Shown piece by piece: positions 1 through 5,747 of a stretch of DNA of 6,533 bases; positions within the stretch are counted from its first letter, which is position 1; every line of letters begins with the position of its first letter. Made by a program: the position numbers and the translations under genes. This DNA comes from Bacteroides sp. CAG:530 (lineage in GTDB: Bacteria; Bacteroidota; Bacteroidia; Bacteroidales; Bacteroidaceae). The stretch spans positions 2,352 through 8,884 of the forward strand of contig FR881263.1 of the NCBI GenBank assembly GCA_000434735.1, in the 5' to 3' direction. The notes below the pieces were generated by a model, which searched no databases, was not told the DNA's origin, and saw only the letters and a list, made by a program, of their open reading frames with translations.

Positions 1-2407
1 GAGCGTCGCTCTCTTCTTTCTTAGTGGCACGGCGCACATTGTCATGATTTACAATAGCGTATGAGTTCCAAAGCTGTCGGGAACTAAACTTGCTGTTCTC
101 CATTTTAAGTTTATTCTCCAAGTCCTTCAGCATAGCGTAAGTAATGGGTACACCTTCTTGATTGTAAAGGATGCGCAAAGCCTCTATCTCATCGCTATGT
201 TCACGGCAATACTGTTCAAAAGCACTAGTAGTATCTTTTGCCTCTTCTATAGAGAAGCCTTTTGAGATAAGCTTATCTTCGCCCGGCATCAGCGTATTGA
301 CAAATCCGGCAGCTAAAATAAGGATATATCGGCGTACATCCGCATGATTGGCAACGGTGGCTACAAGTCCCTTACGCTCGTTATTAGGTTCGTCTATGTC
401 GATGAACGGAGGCAACACATCGCCCTCCAATGCTTGGTAAATACGCTTGGCTATATCTTCCATCGTGTCGTTTGCAAGACGAGAGAACTCCTTGCGCTGA
501 TCATTATCGGCCTTGTTATGCAAGCGAGACAACGTTGCGGCCAGACGTTTCAAGTAAATATCTGGCAAATTGCCGTGGGCAATCCGTTCCAGCAATTCCT
601 TTAGCGTGATAGTCTTAGTATCAGGGCCTTCTACCAGTGTAGGTATACTCTTAGCATGTTCTGTAACGCCAACCGCATCTATCAGGAAGAAACAATCCTT
701 ACTATATGCATTGGGCGTAACGGCACGCAGTTGCTCGTCGTCAATGGTACGAACGCCGCGGCCTTTCATCTGTATATAAAGCGGTTCTGATTCTACATCG
801 CGCATGAACATCACCACTTCAAGCGGTTTCACGTCGGTTCCTGTAGCTACCAATGTACAAGTAACCGCAATACGGAAATCGCGGTCGTTGCGGAACTGGC
901 GTATCAGTTCATTGCTATCACCCGATGAATAGGTTATTTTCTGCACATAACGCTCCATGTTGGCATTTGGGCAAACCTCGGCAAACACTTCCTTTGCTAT
1001 GTTTACAATATTAGTAGCGTGAGCTTCATTCAGTGCGAATATCAGTGTCTTAGGAAGGTATTCAAAGTTCTTGTCACGCTGTGGGTCATTAAACAAATCT
1101 TCGTAAACCACATCACGATAAGTAGTAAGAATAAGTTTTATTTGCGACGGATTGATTATACTACGATTCAATTCGGTCTTGGTATAATTCCTCGTTTCAC
1201 GGTTACTTACCTCTTCAGTCTTGCCGGTATATCGGGTTTCCACTTTCACGTGTTCACCTTTTAATATAGCACCGCCGTTCTCCGTAGCTTCCGTTTTGAT
1301 GCGATACACACGGTTTTCTACATTCACGCCATCAACAATACTCTTTTCGAGCGTATAGTTAACGATTCTGTTATTATTGAAGAACGACATCGTTTCAGGA
1401 ATAGGTGTAGCGGTCAATCCCACAAGGCGTGCAGTATCAAAGTATCTAAGCACCTTACTCCAGTTTTTATATATGCTGCGGTGGCACTCATCAATGATAA
1501 TCATATCAAAGAAATCGTGCGGCAAGTTTGGATTATCAGGCAATGTTACCTCTGTTTCCGGATCTTCCATATCATCGTTGTCGTCATCTACAATGTCATC
1601 GCCTTTCAGCAAAGAGAACAAACGCTGGATAGTAGAGACAACTACATTACTGTCAGATGGTATCTTGGCCGATTTCAAGCGTTCAACACCGAAAATTGTA
1701 TTGAAGGCTTCGCCGTTATCCGTTAGTCGAAACGTGCCGAACTCATTTTCTGCTTGCCGACCAAGATTGTTGCGGTCTACAAGAAACAGTACCCTATGCA
1801 TGTCTGTATAAGAAAGCATACGATATGCCGCCAAACAAGCCGTATAAGTCTTGCCCGCACCTGTGGCAAGCACCATCAACGCACGGTTTTGTCCGCTGCG
1901 AAAACTTTTCTCCAATTCCGTAATGGCTTCATACTGACAGTCGCGCAAACCTTTCTTGCGTAATGTGGGCAACCCTGCAAACGGGGCGCTGATTCCCAAC
2001 AACCTTACAATTTCGCGGGGTGTATGTATGCGGTTAAGTTCATCCCAATCTGTATCTGTTTTGCGATAATCTTCAAACAGCACCACTTTCCCGTTCGACT
2101 TATATAGCATTGGCAAAGGCTTCATCCATGTCTGATAACAATTAGGTACGCTGCGAGCATAAGTCGTAACCTGGTCGCTAACTATATCAGAGCTTACATC
2201 TACATCTTCACGCTTGGCTTCAAGAACGCCAACTGCCTTACCGTTGATAAACATGAAGTAGTCTGCTTCCTTATTTCCTTTCAGCAATCCTTCACGCACA
2301 GCCACAGCCGTCATGGTAGGTTCATACTCGTCACGGTTAACAACCTGCCAACCTGCTTCTTTAAACCATTGATCTATTTTTATTCTTGCCTTTTCTTCTG
2401 GCGTCAT
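1..2407 (-). CDS. hsdR: Type I restriction enzyme HsdR subunit (nuclease plus DEAD-like translocase), 3' end beyond the window
   Basis: The minus strand reads open from the ATG at 2407-2405 to the left edge, giving 802 codons. It encodes the motor and nuclease subunit of a type I restriction-modification complex, which translocates DNA with ATP and cuts unmodified DNA. Seen in order: an HsdR_N nuclease centre (D49, then E63-A-K65 in VLEAK); Walker A TGAGKT at 182-187; DECH box at 306-309; motif III TATP at 332-335; TGTDV at 522-526; and QMKGRGVR at 546-553. A helical C-terminal region follows. All motifs look intact, so this should be active if its cut-off end is whole. An acidic stretch (DDDNDD and neighbours) lies just before the DECH box. 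An AGAAGG sits 8 bases before this ATG. The frame stays open upstream to an ATG at 2527, but that start has no SD and lies upstream of the likely promoter. HsdM and HsdS are not in the window; they would have to lie beyond the left edge. Confidence 0.95.
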   Translation of the reverse strand, partial: MTPEEKARIKIDQWFKEAGWQVVNRDEYEPTMTAVAVREGLLKGNKEADYFMFINGKAVGVLEAKREDVDVSSDIVSDQVTTYARSVPNCYQTWMKPLPMLYKSNGKVVLFEDYRKTDTDWDELNRIHTPREIVRLLGISAPFAGLPTLRKKGLRDCQYEAITELEKSFRSGQNRALMVLATGAGKTYTACLAAYRMLSYTDMHRVLFLVDRNNLGRQAENEFGTFRLTDNGEAFNTIFGVERLKSAKIPSDSNVVVSTIQRLFSLLKGDDIVDDDNDDMEDPETEVTLPDNPNLPHDFFDMIIIDECHRSIYKNWSKVLRYFDTARLVGLTATPIPETMSFFNNNRIVNYTLEKSIVDGVNVENRVYRIKTEATENGGAILKGEHVKVETRYTGKTEEVSNRETRNYTKTELNRSIINPSQIKLILTTYRDVVYEDLFNDPQRDKNFEYLPKTLIFALNEAHATNIVNIAKEVFAEVCPNANMERYVQKITYSSGDSNELIRQFRNDRDFRIAVTCTLVATGTDVKPLEVVMFMRDVESEPLYIQMKGRGVRTIDDEQLRAVTPNAYSKDCFFLIDAVGVTEHAKSIPTLVEGPDTKTITLKELLERIAHGNLPDIYLKRLAATLSRLHNKADNDQRKEFSRLANDTMEDIAKRIYQALEGDVLPPFIDIDEPNNERKGLVATVANHADVRRYILILAAGFVNTLMPGEDKLISKGFSIEEAKDTTSAFEQYCREHSDEIEALRILYNQEGVPITYAMLKDLENKLKMENSKFSSRQLWNSYAIVNHDNVRRATKKEESDA

Positions 2408-2440
2408 AGTAATTCCTTCTTTACATAATGCTATATTATG

Positions 2441-2448
2441 CAAAGTTA
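2441..2448 (-). promoter_or_regulatory. Candidate Bacteroides -7 box for hsdR
   Basis: Read on the minus strand this is TAACTTTG, an exact match to TAnnTTTG, the -7 element of Bacteroides primary-sigma promoters. It would start transcription about 30 bases before the hsdR ATG at 2407. No TTG lies 19-21 bases further upstream, so the -33 element is weak or absent and the call rests on the -7 box and its position. Confidence 0.5.
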
Positions 2449-2685
2449 TCATTAATCTGCGATAAACTTGTATGAAATCAGAAAATCTTTGACCGCCAAA
2501 GCAGCCTTTAGATAGTTTACGCATCATGTTTTTATATTATATCTAGGCATACATTAATAATATTCCGCATCAATGCATGATATGATATTGTAGGGTAAAC
2601 TCCGGCAATCATTAAAAAAAGAATACACCATACTAGAACAGCCAAAGACAGACTGAAAATACTTCAAAACTTCCCATTGAAAAAC

Positions 2686-2716
2686 TTGACTCCCTGGCTA
2701 AAATTCTGTATCTTTA
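2686..2716 (+). promoter_or_regulatory. Candidate promoter of the HU-like gene
   Basis: TTG at 2686-2688 is followed after 20 bases by TATCTTTA at 2709-2716, which matches the Bacteroides layout (TTG, 19-21 bases, TAnnTTTG) except for the final G. Transcription would start near 2722-2726, leaving a leader of roughly 140 bases before the ATG at 2865. The -7 box runs into the first unit of the downstream palindrome array, so a protein bound there would be expected to block RNA polymerase. Nearer to the gene I found only a poorer box (TAAGTTTA, 2834-2841) with no matching -33. Confidence 0.5.
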
Positions 2717-2786
2717 GCCTAAGTTTATATATTCTAAGCTTAAGTATATATATTCTTAGGCTAAGTTTTTATATACTTAACCTAAG
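2713..2786 (+). repeat. Four palindromic 11-bp units at an exact 21-bp period
   Basis: The units are TTTAGCCTAAG (2713), CTAAGCTTAAG (2734), CTTAGGCTAAG (2755) and CTTAACCTAAG (2776). Starts are exactly 21 bases apart. Consensus is CTTAG-S-CTAAG, a perfect dyad in the third copy, with AT-only 10-base spacers dominated by TATATA. Twenty-one base pairs is two turns of B-DNA, so all four would face the same side of the helix. The first unit overlaps the candidate -7 box and the rest lie in the presumed leader. This is the layout expected of a cooperative operator; the binding protein is unknown. Confidence 0.8.
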
Positions 2787-2864
2787 TATAGAGAATTGAA
2801 TGCGAAAGCTATGATTTTTACACGCAATGATTATAAGTTTAACCTATAAACCTTTTATAATATT

Positions 2865-3497
2865 ATGGCAAAATATCAAATGCAGGAAATGAACCTGCCA
2901 AGTGAAAATGGAGAACACGTACTCTACCCTCGCCTTGTGCTCAGCGGTCAGTTAGAAATGCAGTACATCATTGACAGAGTGGCAGATAATACCACGTACA
3001 ATGTGGCGGAAATCAGAGGTGTGCTCGAAGCTTTTACTAAAGAAATGGCGCATCAGTTAGGACAAGGCTATTCTGTTAAGGTAGACAATTTAGGTCTGTT
3101 CACAGCTTCGTTAGAACTGAAGAAGGACAAGGAGCGTGAAGAAGCGAGCGAAGATGCCACCCATCGAAACGCTCAAAGTATTCAGGTAGGAAGCGTAAAA
3201 TTCCGCCCGGATAAGAAATTTGTGAAACTCACCGACAAGAATTGTAATTTGGAACGCTCACAGCACAAGTTCGCTCGCTCATCGCAGAAATATACTGCCG
3301 AAGAACGACTGGAATTGGTGCAAAAATATCTAAATACCAATCCTTTTATCACAGTTAATGAATATGCCGCATTAACAGGATTATGCCGCACGCCTGCTGC
3401 AAAGGAGATTAAAGCGCTGTCACAGCAGCCCGATTCGGGCATCGACTCTATGGGAAGAGGAACGCACCGCGTGTATATACGCAAAGCGCAGAATTAA
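2865..3497 (+). CDS. HU-related DNA-binding protein with C-terminal winged-helix-like extension
   Basis: A 210-residue cytoplasmic protein of the long HU-related family found in Bacteroidetes, not a standard 90-residue HU. Residues about 30-120 follow the HU plan: an alpha-helical part (YIIDRVADNTTYN, then GVLEAFTKEMAHQL), a VDNLGLF turn at 73-79 like the GFG.F turn of HU, a charged arm, and SVKFRPDKKFVKL. A basic linker follows, then residues 143-207 (YTAEERLELVQKYL, NEYAALTGLCRTPAAKEIKAL, GTHRVYIRK), which look like a helix-turn-helix with a small wing. The family is usually described as histone-like; this tail suggests added sequence specificity. It stands alone between two intergenic regions that each carry a phased palindrome array, so autoregulation is plausible but inferred. 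The ATG at 2865 is the first in frame after the leader; its SD is weak. Confidence 0.85.
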   Translation: MAKYQMQEMNLPSENGEHVLYPRLVLSGQLEMQYIIDRVADNTTYNVAEIRGVLEAFTKEMAHQLGQGYSVKVDNLGLFTASLELKKDKEREEASEDATHRNAQSIQVGSVKFRPDKKFVKLTDKNCNLERSQHKFARSSQKYTAEERLELVQKYLNTNPFITVNEYAALTGLCRTPAAKEIKALSQQPDSGIDSMGRGTHRVYIRKAQN

Positions 3498-3513
3498 TGG
3501 AATTTATCTCGAA

Positions 3514-3616
3514 ACCCCAAAAACGGTTGGTCTTATAGAATCAACCGTTTTTGGTTGATTCAAAAAAAACAACCATTTTCGGTTGATTTTCGAAAAACAA
3601 CCGTTTTTGGTTGATT
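3514..3616 (+). repeat. Palindromic repeat array, 28-bp period, three good units and one degenerate
   Basis: Three 19-base units begin at 3542, 3570 and 3598: CAACC, six bases (GTTTTT, ATTTTC, GTTTTT), GGTTG, then ATT. Units one and three are identical over 19 bases; unit two differs at two bases. A fourth GGTTG at 3525-3529 falls in the same 28-base phase, but its left arm is degraded (ACCCC at 3514). The first good unit extends to a perfect 9-bp dyad, GAATCAACC/GGTTGATTC, at 3538-3561. The GGTTG of the last unit supplies the TTG of the -33 box of the next gene's promoter, so the array looks like an operator or activator site for it. Confidence 0.85.
3517..3554 (+). terminator. Possible terminator hairpin of the HU-like gene
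   Basis: CCAAAAACGGTTG (3517-3529) is an exact reverse complement of CAACCGTTTTTGG (3542-3554), giving a 13-bp stem with a 12-base loop, 19 bases after the stop codon. No U-run follows the stem, although the right arm itself holds five U residues. It shares bases with the repeat array, so it may be a by-product of that array. Confidence 0.35.
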
Positions 3617-3640
3617 TTTGGAGTAATAGTTATATCTTTG
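3611..3640 (+). promoter_or_regulatory. Candidate promoter of the SatD-DUF3307 operon
   Basis: TTG at 3611-3613, a 19-base gap, then TATCTTTG at 3633-3640 match both Bacteroides promoter boxes and their spacing. Transcription would start near 3647, about 20 bases before the ATG at 3666. The -33 TTG lies inside the right arm of the last 28-bp-period palindrome, so a factor bound there would directly compete with or contact the polymerase. Confidence 0.7.
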
Positions 3641-3665
3641 TAGGAGATTATAATAATCAAAGAGT

Positions 3666-4313
3666 ATGGATAAAATAAAAGGAGTTATCACAGGCGATAT
3701 TATAGATTCTTCTGCTATACAGATAAAATATCGGGACTTTTTATTGGAGTCCATTCGGAAAATAGTCGATGAGCTATCAGTGATTGAACCTTTAAAAATT
3801 GAATTTTTTAGAGGAGATAGTTTCCAAATGATTATTGAGAACCCAGAAAATGCGTTGAGAGTTGCAGTTCTATTGCGTACTGGCTTAAAAAGTTATACGC
3901 CTAAAGAAAGTAAAAAGCCGTGGGACGCTCGCCTTTCTTTGGGTGTGGGAACCATATCATATCATGCAGACAATATTATACTCTCAGACGGTGAAGCATT
4001 TCAATACTCAGGAAGAGAACTTGATGAAATGGGCAAGCGGCGTCTTTTCGTTAAAACAAGATGGAAGGACGTTAATGAAGAATTGCAAGTAAGTACAGCG
4101 TTCGCCGATGAAATAATTTCTTCATGGAGCGTTTCGCAATCACAAGCTTCTTATCAGGCATTGTTATACAATACTTCACAAAAAGAAATTGCACAGAAAT
4201 TTCAAAAATCCGCACAAAACATAAGCAAGCTATTGAATGCTGCAAAAACAGATCTTATCCAGAACTATCTGGAAAGATATCATCACCTTATTTCTAACTT
4301 AATAAAACAATGA
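3666..4313 (+). CDS. SatD-family protein: cyclase-like N-terminus with C-terminal HTH
   Basis: This 215-residue soluble protein resembles the SatD family, named from a streptococcal acid-tolerance locus; its biochemical role is not established to my knowledge. Residues 5-16 (KGVITGDIIDSS) and 45-57 (IEFFRGDSFQMII) place aspartates D11 and D51 forty residues apart. These are followed by ARLSLGVG (88-95) and GEAFQYSGRELD (109-120). That order resembles the first metal-Asp strand, the GD hairpin, the R.G...G strand and the NxxxR helix of class III nucleotide cyclases, with Q113xxxR117 in the last place. Residues 163-195 (TSQKEIAQKFQKSAQNISKLLNAA) form a clear helix-turn-helix, like sigma region 4. 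The stop overlaps the next start (ATGA at 4310-4313). The cyclase reading is inference; it may instead be a ligand sensor or an inactive fold. Confidence 0.8.
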   Translation: MDKIKGVITGDIIDSSAIQIKYRDFLLESIRKIVDELSVIEPLKIEFFRGDSFQMIIENPENALRVAVLLRTGLKSYTPKESKKPWDARLSLGVGTISYHADNIILSDGEAFQYSGRELDEMGKRRLFVKTRWKDVNEELQVSTAFADEIISSWSVSQSQASYQALLYNTSQKEIAQKFQKSAQNISKLLNAAKTDLIQNYLERYHHLISNLIKQ

Positions 4314-5032
4314 ATATGACTGTCTTGCTAAGGCTTTTATTTGCTCATGTTATCTCCGACTTTGTCATTCAGAGCGACAATATGTGTAATGGCAAACAGG
4401 GCAAAACAAAAAAGAAGTATGTTTATCAACTATTACACAGTTTTATACATGCTTTAATGGCATATATTTTTGTTGCAGACTGGAGTAATTGGATTATCCC
4501 ATTGACCATTTTTATTTCTCATATACTGATGGATTACATAAAAGTTGAGTACATGAAGAAAAATGCCGCATCATTCATTATAGACCAGCTTATTCATATA
4601 GCCGTCATTGTAATTTTATGGCTATCAATATTTAATCAGGACGGCACTTTCAACCAAGAATTTTTCAAGACAGAATGGAATAGTTTAAACATGTGGGTTG
4701 TTGCAATCGCTTACTTATTGACACTAAAACCTACTTCCGTATTTTTAAGTCTGTTTATTAAGAAATGGACTCCCCCTACAATTGCCGATAGAAGTCTGCC
4801 GAATGCAGGTAAATGGATCGGGTATTTTGAGCGTATCCTTATATTGACATTTATATTGACAGGAAATGCCGAAGGTATAGGATTTTTATTAGCCGCAAAA
4901 TCTATTTTCCGATTTGGGGAATTGAGCAAGGCACAAGAAATCAAGACCACAGAATATGTATTAATCGGTACGCTCGCAAGTTTTACCATAGCAATACTCA
5001 TAGGCTTTACTGTATTGCAGATTATAAAATAA
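4310..5032 (+). CDS. DUF3307 multi-pass membrane protein
   Basis: A 240-residue inner-membrane protein matching my recollection of DUF3307; the function is unknown. Hydrophobic segments lie near residues 5-20, 41-56, 60-77, 89-107, 128-146, 172-196 and 215-238, so about seven membrane passes. Polar residues are spaced within or beside them: H13xxxD17 (FAHVISDFVIQ), H43 and H47, H71xxxD75 (SHILMDY) and D92QxxH96. This recalls membrane metal-dependent hydrolases such as the YdjM/DUF457 group, but that is only a resemblance. The late conserved block is AGKWIGYFERILI (166-178) and AAKSIFRFGEL (195-205). Its ATG overlaps the satD-like stop as ATGA, so the two are probably made together; an ATG at 4316 is an alternative start only two residues shorter. 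Confidence 0.8.
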   Translation: MNMTVLLRLLFAHVISDFVIQSDNMCNGKQGKTKKKYVYQLLHSFIHALMAYIFVADWSNWIIPLTIFISHILMDYIKVEYMKKNAASFIIDQLIHIAVIVILWLSIFNQDGTFNQEFFKTEWNSLNMWVVAIAYLLTLKPTSVFLSLFIKKWTPPTIADRSLPNAGKWIGYFERILILTFILTGNAEGIGFLLAAKSIFRFGELSKAQEIKTTEYVLIGTLASFTIAILIGFTVLQIIK

Positions 5033-5060
5033 GAAAGCATCAGTCTTTGAATGTATCATA

Positions 5061-5090
5061 TTAAATCTGTAAGTTTTATCCGTAATTTTG
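5061..5090 (+). promoter_or_regulatory. Weak candidate promoter for the HMA-AraC gene
   Basis: TAATTTTG at 5083-5090 is an exact TAnnTTTG -7 box. The triplet 19 bases upstream is TTA (5061-5063) rather than TTG. A second near-match, CATCTTTG at 5115-5122, lies about 30 bases before the ATG but has no partner. Either would separate this gene from the DUF3307 operon. No clear terminator hairpin is visible in the 124-base gap. Confidence 0.35.
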
Positions 5091-5156
5091 CATGAATAAT
5101 AAAGTGGAAATCTACATCTTTGCATCAGAATCAAAACAAAGAGAAATTATACGCTG

Positions 5157-5711
5157 ATGAAACTGTTGATTAAAAACATGGTTTGCCCACGCTGCATTAT
5201 AGCGGTGAAGAATATCCTTGAGTCTGAAGGTGTAACGGTGAAGTCAATCAGTTTAGGAGACGCTGAGATAGAAGAAGAGCTGACCGATGAACGACGACTT
5301 TCTGTGGCAAGGAAGTTGCAGGATATGGGCTTTGAACTGCTCGACGATCCACGCTCGCAATTGGTAGAGCAGATACGCATTGCGGTATTGAAATGGGTAC
5401 GGATGAACGAAGAACGTCCTAAGTTGTCAGACTATCTCGCGAATAATCTCAAAAAGGACTATAGTACTCTGAGCAAACTCTTTTCGGAAGTGCGAGGCAT
5501 TACCATAGAGAAGTTCGCCATCATCCACCGCATAGAATATGCCAAGGAGCTATTGTGCTACAGTCAGCTTTCTACAAGCGAGATTGCATACAAGCTGGGG
5601 TATAGCTCGCCAGCACATCTATCTTCACAGTTCAAGCAGGTAACAGGTATGACTCCTAAGGATTTCCGCTCGCAGGGACAACACGACAGAATCTCTTTGG
5701 ATGCATTGTAA
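5157..5711 (+). CDS. AraC-family regulator with N-terminal heavy-metal-associated (HMA-like) domain
   Basis: A 184-residue cytosolic transcription factor. Residues 1-65 look like a ferredoxin-like HMA domain: KNMVCPRCIIAVKNIL carries the metal-site pattern M-x-C10-x-x-C13, followed by the usual strand-helix run and DMGFELLDD. Residues about 88-172 are a full AraC DNA-binding domain. They hold the first HTH (LSDYLANNLKKDYSTLSKLFSEV), the linking helix (IHRIEYAKELL), the second HTH (STSEIAYKLGYSSPAHLSSQFKQVTG) and the closing MTPKDFR signature. This short HMA-AraC arrangement is known in Bacteroidetes beside TonB receptors and metal P-type ATPases. By inference C10 and C13 bind a thiophilic metal such as copper and tune DNA binding. 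The TonB-receptor gene begins 32 bases later, so it is the probable target and may share the operon. Confidence 0.88.
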   Translation: MKLLIKNMVCPRCIIAVKNILESEGVTVKSISLGDAEIEEELTDERRLSVARKLQDMGFELLDDPRSQLVEQIRIAVLKWVRMNEERPKLSDYLANNLKKDYSTLSKLFSEVRGITIEKFAIIHRIEYAKELLCYSQLSTSEIAYKLGYSSPAHLSSQFKQVTGMTPKDFRSQGQHDRISLDAL

Positions 5712-5714
5712 AAT

Positions 5715-5747
5715 ATGGATAAACAAAAACTAAACAGATATATATGA
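5715..5747 (+). other. Ten-codon leader ORF overlapping the receptor start
   Basis: ATG at 5715 opens a ten-codon frame (MDKQKLNRYI) ending at TGA 5745-5747, which overlaps the receptor ATG at 5744 as ATGA. Neither start has a good SD. It could be a coupling leader peptide, or chance in an AT-rich gap, or the remnant of a longer start lost by frameshift. I cannot tell which from sequence alone. Confidence 0.25.

Larger units (their letters stand above)
2408..2864. promoter_or_regulatory. Divergent hsdR / HU-like intergenic control region
   Basis: These 457 AT-rich bases separate two genes reading away from each other. They hold the hsdR -7 box near the left end, and the HU-like gene's candidate promoter with a four-unit palindrome array on the right. 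The stretch from about 2530 to 2680 contains AT-rich sequence, including a small ATGCAT-centred near-palindrome around 2573, but no gene or RNA that I can recognise. The only open frame into it is the in-frame 5' extension of hsdR on the minus strand (to 2527), which I do not favour as coding. Confidence 0.6.

Noticed and set aside
344..1963. Several plus-strand open frames of 69-144 codons
   Set aside because: They lie inside the continuous minus-strand hsdR frame, which carries all expected helicase and nuclease motifs; their translations show no recognisable domains.
2713..2786. Plasmid iterons or replication origin
   Set aside because: No replication initiator gene nearby, and the array sits exactly on a promoter, so an operator explains it better.
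2408..2864. tRNA or structured non-coding RNA gene in the long gap
   Set aside because: No cloverleaf, no GGTTCGAATCC-like T arm and no GC-rich structured segment is visible.
3182..3484. Minus-strand 100-codon frame
   Set aside because: Antisense shadow of the HU-like gene, whose plus-strand product has clear family features.
3514..3616. CRISPR array
   Set aside because: Repeats are only 19 bases, internally palindromic, and separated by 9-base AT-rich gaps rather than 30-40 base unique spacers; no cas genes.
3560..3754. Minus-strand 64-codon frame through the 28-bp array
   Set aside because: Part of it is translated repeat and part is antisense to the satD-like start; no SD or domain.
4711..5040. 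Minus-strand 109-codon frame
   Set aside because: Antisense to the DUF3307 gene; no recognisable domain.
5147..5380. Minus-strand 77-codon frame
   Set aside because: Antisense to the HMA-like part of the AraC gene, low-complexity serine-rich translation.
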